Positions 10,362 to 17,856 of a stretch of 34,364 nt of DNA are shown in pieces; position 1 is the stretch's first letter; the number at the start of each line of letters is the position of its first letter. The notes under the pieces were generated by a model. That model had not been told where the DNA came from and made no database searches. It saw only the letters and a list, made by a program, of their open reading frames with translations. Origin of the DNA: Candidatus Zixiibacteriota bacterium (GTDB lineage Bacteria; Zixibacteria; MSB-5A5; GN15; FEB-12); assembly GCA_022571845.1 (NCBI GenBank), contig JACZXB010000005.1, positions 147,888 to 182,251 on the forward strand, in the 5' to 3' direction. The position numbers were made by a program, and so were the translations under genes.

Positions 10362-10372
10362 AAAGTTACATT

Positions 10373-11134
10373 ATGACTGATTCAATAATTTCAAAAACAG
10401 CTTCAATAGGCGACGGCAGCAGCTGCGGTAATTTCTGTACGATTGGTGAGAATGTCAATATCGGAAAGGGCTGTAAAATCGGCCACAATGTTGTGATACA
10501 TGAAGACACCAGCATTGGAGATAACGTCCGCATCGACGACGGCTCTGTTATCGGTAAGCTTCCCATGCGCGCTGCCAATAGCGCCGTCACCCGCGATGAT
10601 GAGCTGCCGCCCTGTAAGATAGACTCAGACTGTATTATCGGCACCCATGTAATTATATATCGCGGCTCTGATATCGGGACAAAAGTATTGATAGCAGACC
10701 TGGCTACTATTCGTGAGCAGGTCACCATCGGCAAAGCGACAATAGTCGGCCGGGGAGTGGCTATTGAGAATGAATGTAATATCGGAAAATATGTAAAACT
10801 CGAAAGCAACGTCTATATCACAGCTTACTCGGAAATCGAAGACCGCGTATTTGTGGCGCCCTGCGTGGCGACTTCAAATGACAATTTCGTTGGCAGAACC
10901 AAAGAGCGCTTCAAACATTTCAAAGGTGTCATTCTGAAAAAAGGCGCCAGAGTTGGTGTAAACTCTACTATTTTGCCGGGCAAAACAATCGGCGAAGATT
11001 CTCTGGTTGGCGCCGGTACCTTAATTACCAGCGACACTCCTCCTAAGAAAATAGTGGTGGGCGTTCCGGGAAAACCTGTGCGCGATGTTCCCGAAGAGCA
11101 GCTGCTGGAAAATCAGGGCTGGGAAGACGAATAG
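10373..11134 (+). CDS. Left-handed beta-helix acetyltransferase, probably sugar N-acetyltransferase
   Basis: This 253-residue protein is built of hexapeptide repeats ([IV]-G-x-x-x-x), for example IGDGSSCGN, IGENVNIGKGCKIGHN and VGVNSTILPGKTIGEDSLVGAGTL. It ends with VGVPGKPVRDVP, the usual close of the left-handed beta-helix. A loop after residue 60 and the block VATSNDNFVGRTKERFKHFKG resemble WbpD/WlbB-type N-acetyltransferases that act on UDP-3-amino sugars. The DegT aminotransferase directly downstream (12-base gap) would supply the amine, as in the WbpE-WbpD pair. The substrate is inferred from this context. An acyltransferase of another NDP-sugar is possible. Confidence 0.83.
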   Translation: MTDSIISKTASIGDGSSCGNFCTIGENVNIGKGCKIGHNVVIHEDTSIGDNVRIDDGSVIGKLPMRAANSAVTRDDELPPCKIDSDCIIGTHVIIYRGSDIGTKVLIADLATIREQVTIGKATIVGRGVAIENECNIGKYVKLESNVYITAYSEIEDRVFVAPCVATSNDNFVGRTKERFKHFKGVILKKGARVGVNSTILPGKTIGEDSLVGAGTLITSDTPPKKIVVGVPGKPVRDVPEEQLLENQGWEDE

Positions 11135-11146
11135 CAACAGGCGGCA

Positions 11147-12253
11147 ATGGCAGTACCACTTTTAGATCTCAAAAGACAATACGCCTATATCAAAGAAGAG
11201 ATGGAGGCGGCAATTTCGGAAGTTTTCCGCAGCGAACTTTTTATTCTCGGCCCGCAAGTTACAGAGCTTGAGCAAAAGATTGCCGAGTACTGCCACACAA
11301 AATATGCTGTGGCTGTTGCCTCGGGAACAGACGCCCTGCTTTTAAGTCTGAGAGCCTGCGATGTTGGTCCCGGCGACGAAGTAATCACTTCTGACTTTTC
11401 GTTTTTTGCCTCTGCCGGAGTTGTTTCGCACCTTGGCGCCAGTCCGGTTTTTGTAGATATAGAGTCAGACAGTTACAATATTAATCCTGAACTTTTAGAA
11501 AAAGCAATCACACCCAAAACAAAAGCGATTGTACCGGTTCATCTTTTCGGTCAGATGGCTGATATGGACCCGATAATGCAGATTGCTAAAAAGCATAATC
11601 TTAAAGTTGTCGAAGATGCGGCGCAGTCTATCGGGGCAGAATATAAGAGCAAATTTTCCGGTTCGATTGGCGATTTGGGCTGTTTTTCTTTTTTTCCGTC
11701 AAAAAATCTGGGTGGTTCTGGTGATGGCGGTATGATTGTAACCAACAGCGAAGAGCTTTATGAAAAATGTAAAATGCTGCGCTGCCATGGCGAGAAACCA
11801 AAATATTATCACCGGATAGTCGGTTATAATTCCCGCCTTGATACCCTGCAAGCAGCGACGCTTTTGGTGAAACTTCCTTATTTGCGCAAATGGTCAGAAA
11901 AAAGAATTGAACATGCTAAGTGTTACGATGAAGCCTTCAAAGATGTTCAGGCTGTGACTACTCCCAAAGTCATGGAATATAATACGTTTCATATATATAA
12001 TCAGTACACTCTGGCCTCACCTAAGCGCGAAAAGATAATGGCCGGGCTCAAAGATGCGGAGATTGGCCATGCCATATATTATCCGGTTCCGTTTCATAAG
12101 CAGGATTGTTTTGCTGACCTCGGCTGCAAGCCCGAAGATTTTGAAGTTACAAACGATGTGACCGAGCAGGTTTTTTCTATTCCGGTTTATCCTGAGCTGA
12201 CAGATGATGAGCAAGCCCAGGTAATCGAAACAATAAAGAAGCTGGCTTCTTAA
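11147..12253 (+). CDS. DegT/DnrJ/EryC1/StrS sugar aminotransferase, WbpE-like
   Basis: This 368-residue PLP-dependent aminotransferase transfers an amino group to a keto-sugar nucleotide. VPLLDLKRQY opens the protein as in WbpE-type members. ASGTDAL is the phosphate-binding loop, EDAAQSIGA holds the Asp that contacts the PLP ring, and FFPSKNLGG carries the Schiff-base Lys at about 186. YNSRLDTLQAA and the C-terminal IPVYPELTDDE are also typical. Adjacency to the hexapeptide acetyltransferase suggests the two make an acetamido group on a UDP-sugar for the surface polysaccharide. The dehydrogenase that would create the keto group is not in this window. Confidence 0.92.
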   Translation: MAVPLLDLKRQYAYIKEEMEAAISEVFRSELFILGPQVTELEQKIAEYCHTKYAVAVASGTDALLLSLRACDVGPGDEVITSDFSFFASAGVVSHLGASPVFVDIESDSYNINPELLEKAITPKTKAIVPVHLFGQMADMDPIMQIAKKHNLKVVEDAAQSIGAEYKSKFSGSIGDLGCFSFFPSKNLGGSGDGGMIVTNSEELYEKCKMLRCHGEKPKYYHRIVGYNSRLDTLQAATLLVKLPYLRKWSEKRIEHAKCYDEAFKDVQAVTTPKVMEYNTFHIYNQYTLASPKREKIMAGLKDAEIGHAIYYPVPFHKQDCFADLGCKPEDFEVTNDVTEQVFSIPVYPELTDDEQAQVIETIKKLAS

Positions 12254-12338
12254 CAACAATTCAAATATCCTCTGGCATGGACAATAGTCCTTCAAAATCT
12301 GTAAACAGAAAATTCAGTGGTAATCGATTGGCATAAGA

Positions 12339-13409
12339 ATGGCTAAGCGTCGCATTCTCATATTCGGCTGGTCGGATTCGGTGCACGTACAGCGCTGGTG
12401 CCAGGGTTTGAGCCGCAGAAATTTTGAAATCAAGTTGGTTTCAGTAGGCGGAGAACCGCTATCATCTGTAGAGACAGTCAATCTTCCCAGAAAAGGAAAA
12501 CTATCATATCTGAGCCAGCTTTCACGCGCGGCCAAAGAAGCAGATTCGTTTAAGCCGGATCTGGTACATGCGCACTATGCCGCCGGCAGCGGACTGCTGG
12601 GGCTGAGTTGCCGAGCGCGTCCGTTTTTGGTTTCAGTCTGGGGCAGCGACATTGACAAAAAATCAAACAACTTGATTGCACGCTTAATTACAAAAAGGGT
12701 TTTGAGAAAAGCTGACCATTTAACCGCTACCAGTAGATTCTTAAAAAATCAAGTTGAAGGCATAATTTCTTCTGTTCAAAACAAAATAAGTATCATACCA
12801 TTTGGAGTGAACGTCCCGAGCAGCATTGATCCTGCCGATGAGCAGACGAGTCCAAATATCTGTTTTATCAAAGTACATCGTCATATCTATGGGGCAGATA
12901 TTCTTCTTAAGGCCATGGCTATAGCAAAAAAAGAAATCCCTGGAATAAAATTGAGAATAGCCGGTGCTGAAAACAGTTACACCATTGTTTTAAAAAAACT
13001 AATCGCAGAGCTTGGGCTAAGAGAAAACGTTCAGTTTGTCGGCTATATTAATAATGATGAGATTTATGCGTTCATAAAAGAGCATGCATTTATGGTGATG
13101 CCTTCGCGCTCTGAGAGTTTTGGTGTGGCAGCTTTAGAATCATCAGCCTGCGCCCGGGCGGTAGTAGCAGCCAATGTTGGCGGCGTTCCCGAAGTTGTAA
13201 TCGATGGTAAAACGGGTATACTGGTGGAGCCGGAAAATCCAAAAGCATTGGCCAAAGCAATAATCGAATTAGCTAAAAACTCTGACAGGTGCCGTCAAAT
13301 GGGCAGAGCCGGTTATGAATTTGTAAAAGAGAATTATGACTGGGAAAAATCGCTTGAGGCTATGTCGGAACTTTACGACAGATTGATTGATGAGTCAGAG
13401 CAAAACTAA
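12339..13409 (+). CDS. GT4 family glycosyltransferase (GT-B fold)
   Basis: This 356-residue protein is a retaining glycosyltransferase of the GT4 type. The N-terminal Rossmann half starts RILIFGWSDSVHVQRWCQGL and includes DLVHAHYAAGSG and SVWGSDID. The C-terminal donor-binding half contains the E-x7-E motif in SESFGVAALE (Glu at about 259 and 267) followed by GGVPEVV and GILVEPENP. No membrane segment is present; such enzymes act at the inner leaflet on lipid-linked glycans. It probably adds a sugar during assembly of the surface polysaccharide. The acceptor and donor cannot be read from sequence. It overlaps the next gene by about 20 bases. Confidence 0.9.
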   Translation: MAKRRILIFGWSDSVHVQRWCQGLSRRNFEIKLVSVGGEPLSSVETVNLPRKGKLSYLSQLSRAAKEADSFKPDLVHAHYAAGSGLLGLSCRARPFLVSVWGSDIDKKSNNLIARLITKRVLRKADHLTATSRFLKNQVEGIISSVQNKISIIPFGVNVPSSIDPADEQTSPNICFIKVHRHIYGADILLKAMAIAKKEIPGIKLRIAGAENSYTIVLKKLIAELGLRENVQFVGYINNDEIYAFIKEHAFMVMPSRSESFGVAALESSACARAVVAANVGGVPEVVIDGKTGILVEPENPKALAKAIIELAKNSDRCRQMGRAGYEFVKENYDWEKSLEAMSELYDRLIDESEQN

Positions 13410-14562
13410 AAGAACAATCCGGCTGTTTGATATGAAGCTGTCGAGTGCGGCCAAAAAAGAAGTTAATAATGTCATGGCCTCCGGCTGGCTTTCTACCGGC
13501 AGCAGAGTTGCCGATTTTGAAAAGCAGCTCTCCAGAATTCTGAACGTACCCTATGTAGCGGCTCTGTCATCGGGGACTGCGGCTCTTCATCTGGCGCTGG
13601 AGTCTACCGGCGATTTCAAAGAAGCAGAAATCATAACCACACCGTTTACATTTGTAGCCACAGTCGAAGCAATAATGTTAGCTGGTTCAAAAATTGTGCT
13701 GGCTGATATTGATTCTGAAACGTTAAATATATCGGCCGAAGATGCGGCACGAAAGATTACGAAGAAAACCAAAGCTATAGTTGCAGTAGACATTGCCGGA
13801 AACCCGGCCGATTATAGCGCCATAAGAAAACTCTGCAGAGATCATTCGCTGAAACTTATTTCTGATTCAGCACATGCACTCGGTACAAAATATAAAAACA
13901 AGACGATGCCGGAGCTGGCCGATGTTTCTGCTTATTCTTTTTATCCGACCAAAAATGTTACCACGGCCGAGGGCGGCGCAGTCGCCTCAAAAAACAAGAA
14001 GCTTATTGAAAAAGTCAGGCTTCTGTCCAGCCACGGCCTTACCAGTAACGCTTACCAACGGCAAAAAACGGGAGGCTGGGGCTACGATGTACCTGTTTTC
14101 GGTTACAAAGCCAACCTCTCAGATATTCACGCCGCACTTGGTATTGGTGAGCTGAAAAATTTTGAAAAAAATCAACGGAAAAGAACAATGCTGGCCAAGC
14201 GATATCTGGCAAATCTCAGTCACCTCTCGGATTCTCTCAGACTTCCACCGGTAGCAACCGACATCCAGCATTCCTGGCATCTGTTTATTATTCAGCTTAA
14301 TCTCGACAGCTTAAAAATCGACCGTAACAGATTTATAGCCGAATTGTCAAAACTTGGGGTCCAATGCGGTGTACATTATCAGCCGGTATTCGAGCTGTCT
14401 TTCTATCGCCAGGCTCTAAAACTAAAGGCCAGCGATTTCCCCAATGCTGCCAAAGCCGGAAAATCGGTAGTCAGCCTGCCTCTTCACACGCTTTTGAAGA
14501 TATCCGATATTGACTTTGTCTGTGAGTGCCTCGCAGCTATTTTAGGCCGCAACCGGCACTAA
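13390..14562 (+). CDS. Second DegT/DnrJ/EryC1/StrS sugar aminotransferase
   Basis: This 390-residue PLP enzyme is clearly related in fold to the aminotransferase at 11147 but is divergent. ALSSGTAALHLAL is the phosphate loop, SDSAHALGTKY replaces the usual EDAAH block while keeping the ring-contacting Asp, and YSFYPTKNVTTAEGG holds the Schiff-base Lys at about 188. The Thr-Thr-Ala-Glu-Gly-Gly after the Lys is the form seen in ArnB/PseC/SpsC-like enzymes that make 4-amino sugars. A second amino sugar, or the second amino group of a diamino sugar, is likely. I use the ATG at 13390; a TTG three bases upstream is possible. It overlaps the glycosyltransferase and closes the cluster. Confidence 0.9.
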   Translation: MSQSKTKRTIRLFDMKLSSAAKKEVNNVMASGWLSTGSRVADFEKQLSRILNVPYVAALSSGTAALHLALESTGDFKEAEIITTPFTFVATVEAIMLAGSKIVLADIDSETLNISAEDAARKITKKTKAIVAVDIAGNPADYSAIRKLCRDHSLKLISDSAHALGTKYKNKTMPELADVSAYSFYPTKNVTTAEGGAVASKNKKLIEKVRLLSSHGLTSNAYQRQKTGGWGYDVPVFGYKANLSDIHAALGIGELKNFEKNQRKRTMLAKRYLANLSHLSDSLRLPPVATDIQHSWHLFIIQLNLDSLKIDRNRFIAELSKLGVQCGVHYQPVFELSFYRQALKLKASDFPNAAKAGKSVVSLPLHTLLKISDIDFVCECLAAILGRNRH

Positions 14563-14581
14563 ATTATCTTCGTTATGGTTA

Positions 14582-14610
14582 TTGTATAATCTGAAATTAT
14601 TTTGTATTAA
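14582..14610 (+). promoter_or_regulatory. Possible promoter of the TGS GTPase gene
   Basis: TTGTAT (14582-14587) and TATTAA (14605-14610) are 17 bases apart, and the ATG begins seven bases past the end of the -10-like box, so transcription would start at the start codon. A perfect TATAAT also lies at 14585-14590 but has no good -35 partner. No Shine-Dalgarno sequence is present. The AT-rich sequence makes either reading uncertain. Confidence 0.35.
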
Positions 14611-14616
14611 GTAAGT

Positions 14617-15615
14617 ATGCCGGCAAATTTACCGCCCCAGTACTACGAGCTCGAGAGAGAATTTAAGGCCGAAAGAGATACGCGCGAAAAGCTTCGTCTG
14701 GCCCAGGAACTCTTAAGGATGATGCCCAAGCATAAGGGAACGGATAAACTTCAGGCCGATCTCAAAGCCAAGATTTCCAAATTGAAAAAACAGATAGAGA
14801 ACCCCAGCGGCGGTGTACATGGGGCGCGTCAGGTCGAAGCCTTTGACCATATCGTCAAAGAAGGGGCCGGACAGTTTATACTTATCGGAGCGCCAAATTC
14901 CGGTAAATCGTCACTTCTGGAATCTTTGACTCATGCCAAACCGCTGGTGGCAGATTATCCCTACACCACCCGCGAGCCGATGACCGGCATGATAGCATAC
15001 GACACCGTGCAGCTACAGCTGATTGACACGCCGCCAGTCTCGCCTGATTCGTATGAGAACTATCTGGGCGGTCTTATCCGCAACGCTGATATTATCGTGA
15101 TTGTGGCCGATCTCTCGTCAGAGAAAATGATAGATGATTTGAAATTTATAATCGGTAAACTTGAAGAAAAAAGAATTGTCTTAAAAGCAAAAGTGCCCGA
15201 CCGGGCAGACGACCCGCGCATTTCTCATAAGAAAGCTTTTGTATGTGCTCACAAGTTTTACGAAGATGAGAGCCACCATAAGCTAAAGGACTTAGAAGAG
15301 CTGTTCCCGCATTTTGCGATGGTGGTTACTTCAATACTCGACAACGACAGCCTTGACGCCTTTAAGATGACAGCTTTTGAGTCCCTGGACGTGATGAGGG
15401 TTTACACCAAGCGCGCCGGGCACGAACCGGATTACAATGACCCGCTAATATTGCATCTGGGCGGGACAGTCGAAGAGGCCGCCAACGAGCTTCACAAAGA
15501 TTTCGCCCGCAAACTGAAATTTGCGAAGATCTGGGGCGAAGGCAAATACCAAGGCCAGAAAGTACACAAGGATTTTGTGCTGGAAGACAAAGATATACTG
15601 GAATTTCATATCTGA
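14617..15615 (+). CDS. DRG/Obg-like GTPase with C-terminal TGS domain
   Basis: This 332-residue protein has a helical, charged N-terminus (about 1-65), a G domain (85-265) and a C-terminal TGS domain (265-332, ending HKDFVLEDKDILEFHI). Walker A is GAPNSGKS (91-98). The switch I Thr is in YPYTTREP, as in Obg/DRG proteins, and G3 reads DTPP (137-140). The guanine-specifying NKxD motif is not seen: the expected position reads CAHKFYED (210-217). VVTSILD could be G5. Related proteins bind ribosomes, so a translation or ribosome-associated role is likely, but nucleotide specificity is in doubt. It appears to begin its own transcription unit, without a Shine-Dalgarno sequence. Confidence 0.85.
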   Translation: MPANLPPQYYELEREFKAERDTREKLRLAQELLRMMPKHKGTDKLQADLKAKISKLKKQIENPSGGVHGARQVEAFDHIVKEGAGQFILIGAPNSGKSSLLESLTHAKPLVADYPYTTREPMTGMIAYDTVQLQLIDTPPVSPDSYENYLGGLIRNADIIVIVADLSSEKMIDDLKFIIGKLEEKRIVLKAKVPDRADDPRISHKKAFVCAHKFYEDESHHKLKDLEELFPHFAMVVTSILDNDSLDAFKMTAFESLDVMRVYTKRAGHEPDYNDPLILHLGGTVEEAANELHKDFARKLKFAKIWGEGKYQGQKVHKDFVLEDKDILEFHI

Positions 15616-15649
15616 TTTTGAACCTCTTTAATAGAAACCAATAATGCGC

Positions 15650-15678
15650 TTGACTTGGGGGCAGCTTGGGCCAAGATT
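15650..15678 (+). promoter_or_regulatory. Possible promoter of the membrane-protein gene
   Basis: TTGACT (15650-15655), five of six matches to -35, is followed after 17 bases by AAGATT (15673-15678), a weak -10. The ATG at 15685 begins seven bases beyond, with no ribosome binding site. The -35 box is exactly 35 bases upstream of the start codon. Confidence 0.4.
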
Positions 15679-15684
15679 TAGTCT

Positions 15685-16824
15685 ATGCAGTTTCCCTTAA
15701 AGTATGATTATCGAGATATTCTAAGCGCTCCGGCGGCGGCGCTGGCCGCCAAACGTATTTTGGTGATGACGCTCTTTTTGTGTGCGGGGCTGGCTTTATA
15801 CGACTTGTTTTGTTATGTCGCCTTAGCAATCGAGGGTGAAAAAGTGGGGCGGGCTTTTGCTGTCTACGGTTTTTTCCCATTTGAAAGTTTCAGCTTTGAC
15901 AGCCTCGTTGCTGCCATAGTCTATTGGTCCGGAGGTCTGCTGGCGCTGCTGGCAGTCATGACCGGTATGACCGCGGTGGCAGCTTTTGAAATTGAAGCTA
16001 TTCGCGGTTATCACTTTCTGGGAATTAGAAAGTCGATTGGCTTTGCGCTCAGCAGATTTAAGCAGCTCTTTTTATCGGAGCTTTCGGTATTTGCATTTGT
16101 GCTTTTGATAATTCTCTTGATATTTATCTATGGTCTGATAGGCCGGATTCCGTTTATAGGTGAGTGGATTTACACAGTGTTTTTTGTCCTGCCCGGTTTT
16201 GTCATAGCCATCTTTACCGTTTTTATTCTATTGGTTTTTATTTTATCAGTGCTGCTTTTACCGGCGGTGGCGGCGGCTAACCGCAGCGGCGAAACATTTG
16301 ACTCTATCTTAGAAACATTTTCGACTATCATCCGCCAGCCGGTTCGCTGGACTTTCTATACATTAATTTCCGCAGCGGCGGCCAAAGTTTTCGGATTTGT
16401 ATATGCTTATTTTGCTTTTCGGGCGGTTCAGTTTTTAACCTGGTCAAGTTCACTTGGAGGTGGAGACAATATAACCAACTTGGTCAAGAGCGGTGTTAAT
16501 CATCTGCCTGTCAAATCCGATGTTGCCGTTTACACTTTCAATTTGTTCGAAGGCATCGACTGGGGCATAAATGTCGCTGCCTGGTCACGCGGTAGTTCTG
16601 CCGACAGCGAAGTTTCGTACTTCATGGCGTTTATGCTCTTCGTAATTTTTGCTTCGATTTTCGGCTATATGCTCTCAGTCATTGCCACCGCGCAGGCGCG
16701 GGCGGTGGTGATTATCCGCAAACTCAAAGACGATTATAACATCGCCGACGAAAAACCGCTGTTCTATAAAGAGGAGCATGTCAACCCGAAAGTGGAAGAA
16801 CAACCGGAGATTGGCAAGTCGTAA
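15685..16824 (+). CDS. Polytopic membrane protein of unknown function
   Basis: I do not recognise this 379-residue protein. About six hydrophobic segments can be seen, near residues 23-48, 78-102, 130-158, 164-200, 226-255 and 308-335. A charged, cytoplasmic-looking C-terminal tail runs from about 340. Between the fifth and last segments is a polar loop of about 50 residues (GDNITNLVKSGVNH onwards). No transporter or enzyme signature was found. It lies between the TGS GTPase and panC, with a 24-base gap to panC, so it may be co-transcribed with panC. It appears to have its own promoter. Confidence 0.85.
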   Translation: MQFPLKYDYRDILSAPAAALAAKRILVMTLFLCAGLALYDLFCYVALAIEGEKVGRAFAVYGFFPFESFSFDSLVAAIVYWSGGLLALLAVMTGMTAVAAFEIEAIRGYHFLGIRKSIGFALSRFKQLFLSELSVFAFVLLIILLIFIYGLIGRIPFIGEWIYTVFFVLPGFVIAIFTVFILLVFILSVLLLPAVAAANRSGETFDSILETFSTIIRQPVRWTFYTLISAAAAKVFGFVYAYFAFRAVQFLTWSSSLGGGDNITNLVKSGVNHLPVKSDVAVYTFNLFEGIDWGINVAAWSRGSSADSEVSYFMAFMLFVIFASIFGYMLSVIATAQARAVVIIRKLKDDYNIADEKPLFYKEEHVNPKVEEQPEIGKS

Positions 16825-16848
16825 CCTTAGATTCAGTTTAGTTCCCCC

Positions 16849-17691
16849 ATGCAAACCATCCGCTCAATAACTAAAATGCAAAAAGCCTCGAGGCAATTAG
16901 CTGCCAGAAGCAAGACAATTGCCTTAGTTCCGACTATGGGAAATCTGCACGAGGGGCATCTGTCGCTCATTCGGTGCGCCAGGAAAACTGCTGACGTTGT
17001 AATCGTTACTATCTTCGTCAACCCCAAGCAGTTTGGACCCAAAGAAGACTATAAGAAATATCCGCGTGATGAAAAAAACGATATCGCCAAAATTAAAAAA
17101 GCCGGCGGCGATATTGTTTTCATCCCCAAGGCGACCCAAATCTACCCCGATGATTTTCAGACTTATGTAACAGTCGAGAAACTCAGCCAAACACTCGAAG
17201 GCAAAAGCCGGCCGGAACATTTTCGGGGAGTAACTACTGTTGTCGCCAAACTGTTTAATATCACCCGCCCGGATGTCGCTATTTTCGGAGCCAAAGATTT
17301 TCAACAGTCAAAAGTATTAAAACAGATGACCAAAGATTTAGGCTACCCTATAAAATTTGTTATCGCCCCGACTGTGCGTGAAAAAGACGGCCTGGCCATG
17401 TCCTCCCGTAACAGATATTTCACAGTCGAACAGCGCCACCAGGCCTGCTGTCTATATTATGCCTTGCGCACAGCCCGAGAGATGGTCAAATCCGGCATCA
17501 AAGATGTTAGAACAATCAAAAGCGAAATGCGGGCGGTGATAAAAGCAACTTCACCAAAATGCAAAATCGACTATATAGCGTTTACAGAATTTGACAGTCT
17601 CAAGCCGGTTTCGAAAGCTTCCAAATCGACTATTTGCAGCCTGGCTGTCTGTGTTCATAACGTCCGCCTGATCGATAATATGCGGCTGTAG
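16849..17691 (+). CDS. panC: Pantothenate synthetase
   Basis: This 280-residue enzyme joins pantoate and beta-alanine using ATP to make pantothenate, the precursor of coenzyme A. The family motifs are all present: PTMGNLHEGHLSLI with the HxGH nucleotide-binding motif (about 35-38), IFVNPKQFGP, RPEHFRGVTTVV, FGAKDFQQ and LAMSSRNRYF (KMSKS-like). Length is normal (about 280). The start ATG follows a C-run and has no evident ribosome binding site. The gene that should partner it, panD, lies 1.4 kb downstream, separated by an AT-rich Fic gene. Confidence 0.97.
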   Translation: MQTIRSITKMQKASRQLAARSKTIALVPTMGNLHEGHLSLIRCARKTADVVIVTIFVNPKQFGPKEDYKKYPRDEKNDIAKIKKAGGDIVFIPKATQIYPDDFQTYVTVEKLSQTLEGKSRPEHFRGVTTVVAKLFNITRPDVAIFGAKDFQQSKVLKQMTKDLGYPIKFVIAPTVREKDGLAMSSRNRYFTVEQRHQACCLYYALRTAREMVKSGIKDVRTIKSEMRAVIKATSPKCKIDYIAFTEFDSLKPVSKASKSTICSLAVCVHNVRLIDNMRL

Positions 17692-17734
17692 GCGGACTTA
17701 GTTCAATTATTTAGGGTAATTTCGTATTTGCTCC

Positions 17735-17833
17735 TTGTTAATTAATCGAATAAAATCCTTGACATTAAGATGTTGAATAGTAAATACTTAAGTAGAGAGA
17801 TTGTTAATTAAGTAATAGTTGATTGTTAATTAA
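17735..17833. repeat. Three copies of TTGTTAATTAA flanking the fic promoter
   Basis: The 11-base word TTGTTAATTAA is found at 17735-17745, 17801-17811 and 17823-17833. The last two are part of a longer shared word, GATTGTTAATTAAGT. The start-to-start distances are 66 and 22 bases, both multiples of 22 and so close to whole helical turns, placing the sites on about the same face of the DNA. One copy lies upstream of the fic -35 box and two lie downstream of the -10 box, an arrangement suited to a repressor. No regulator is identified. Confidence 0.6.
17759..17786 (+). promoter_or_regulatory. Promoter of the fic gene
   Basis: TTGACA (17759-17764, perfect) is followed after 16 bases by TAAATA (17781-17786). 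Transcription would begin near 17793, leaving a leader of about 64 bases that contains two of the three TTGTTAATTAA repeats. An imperfect ribosome binding site (AAGGATTG or TGGGA) precedes the ATG at 17857. Confidence 0.55.
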
Positions 17834-17856
17834 GTGCCTTAAGGATTGCTTGGGAT

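Noticed and set aside
10366-10809. Long open frame (147 codons) on the minus strand
   Set aside because: It lies opposite the hexapeptide-repeat acetyltransferase. The regular repeat keeps the antisense frame open, and its translation shows only a repeated S-P-I/L-like pattern with no domain.
14269-14616. Perfect TATAAT at 14585-14590 as main promoter of the GTPase gene
   Set aside because: No -35-like hexamer lies 16-18 bases upstream. The overlapping TTGTAT/TATTAA pair fits spacing better, though neither is strong.
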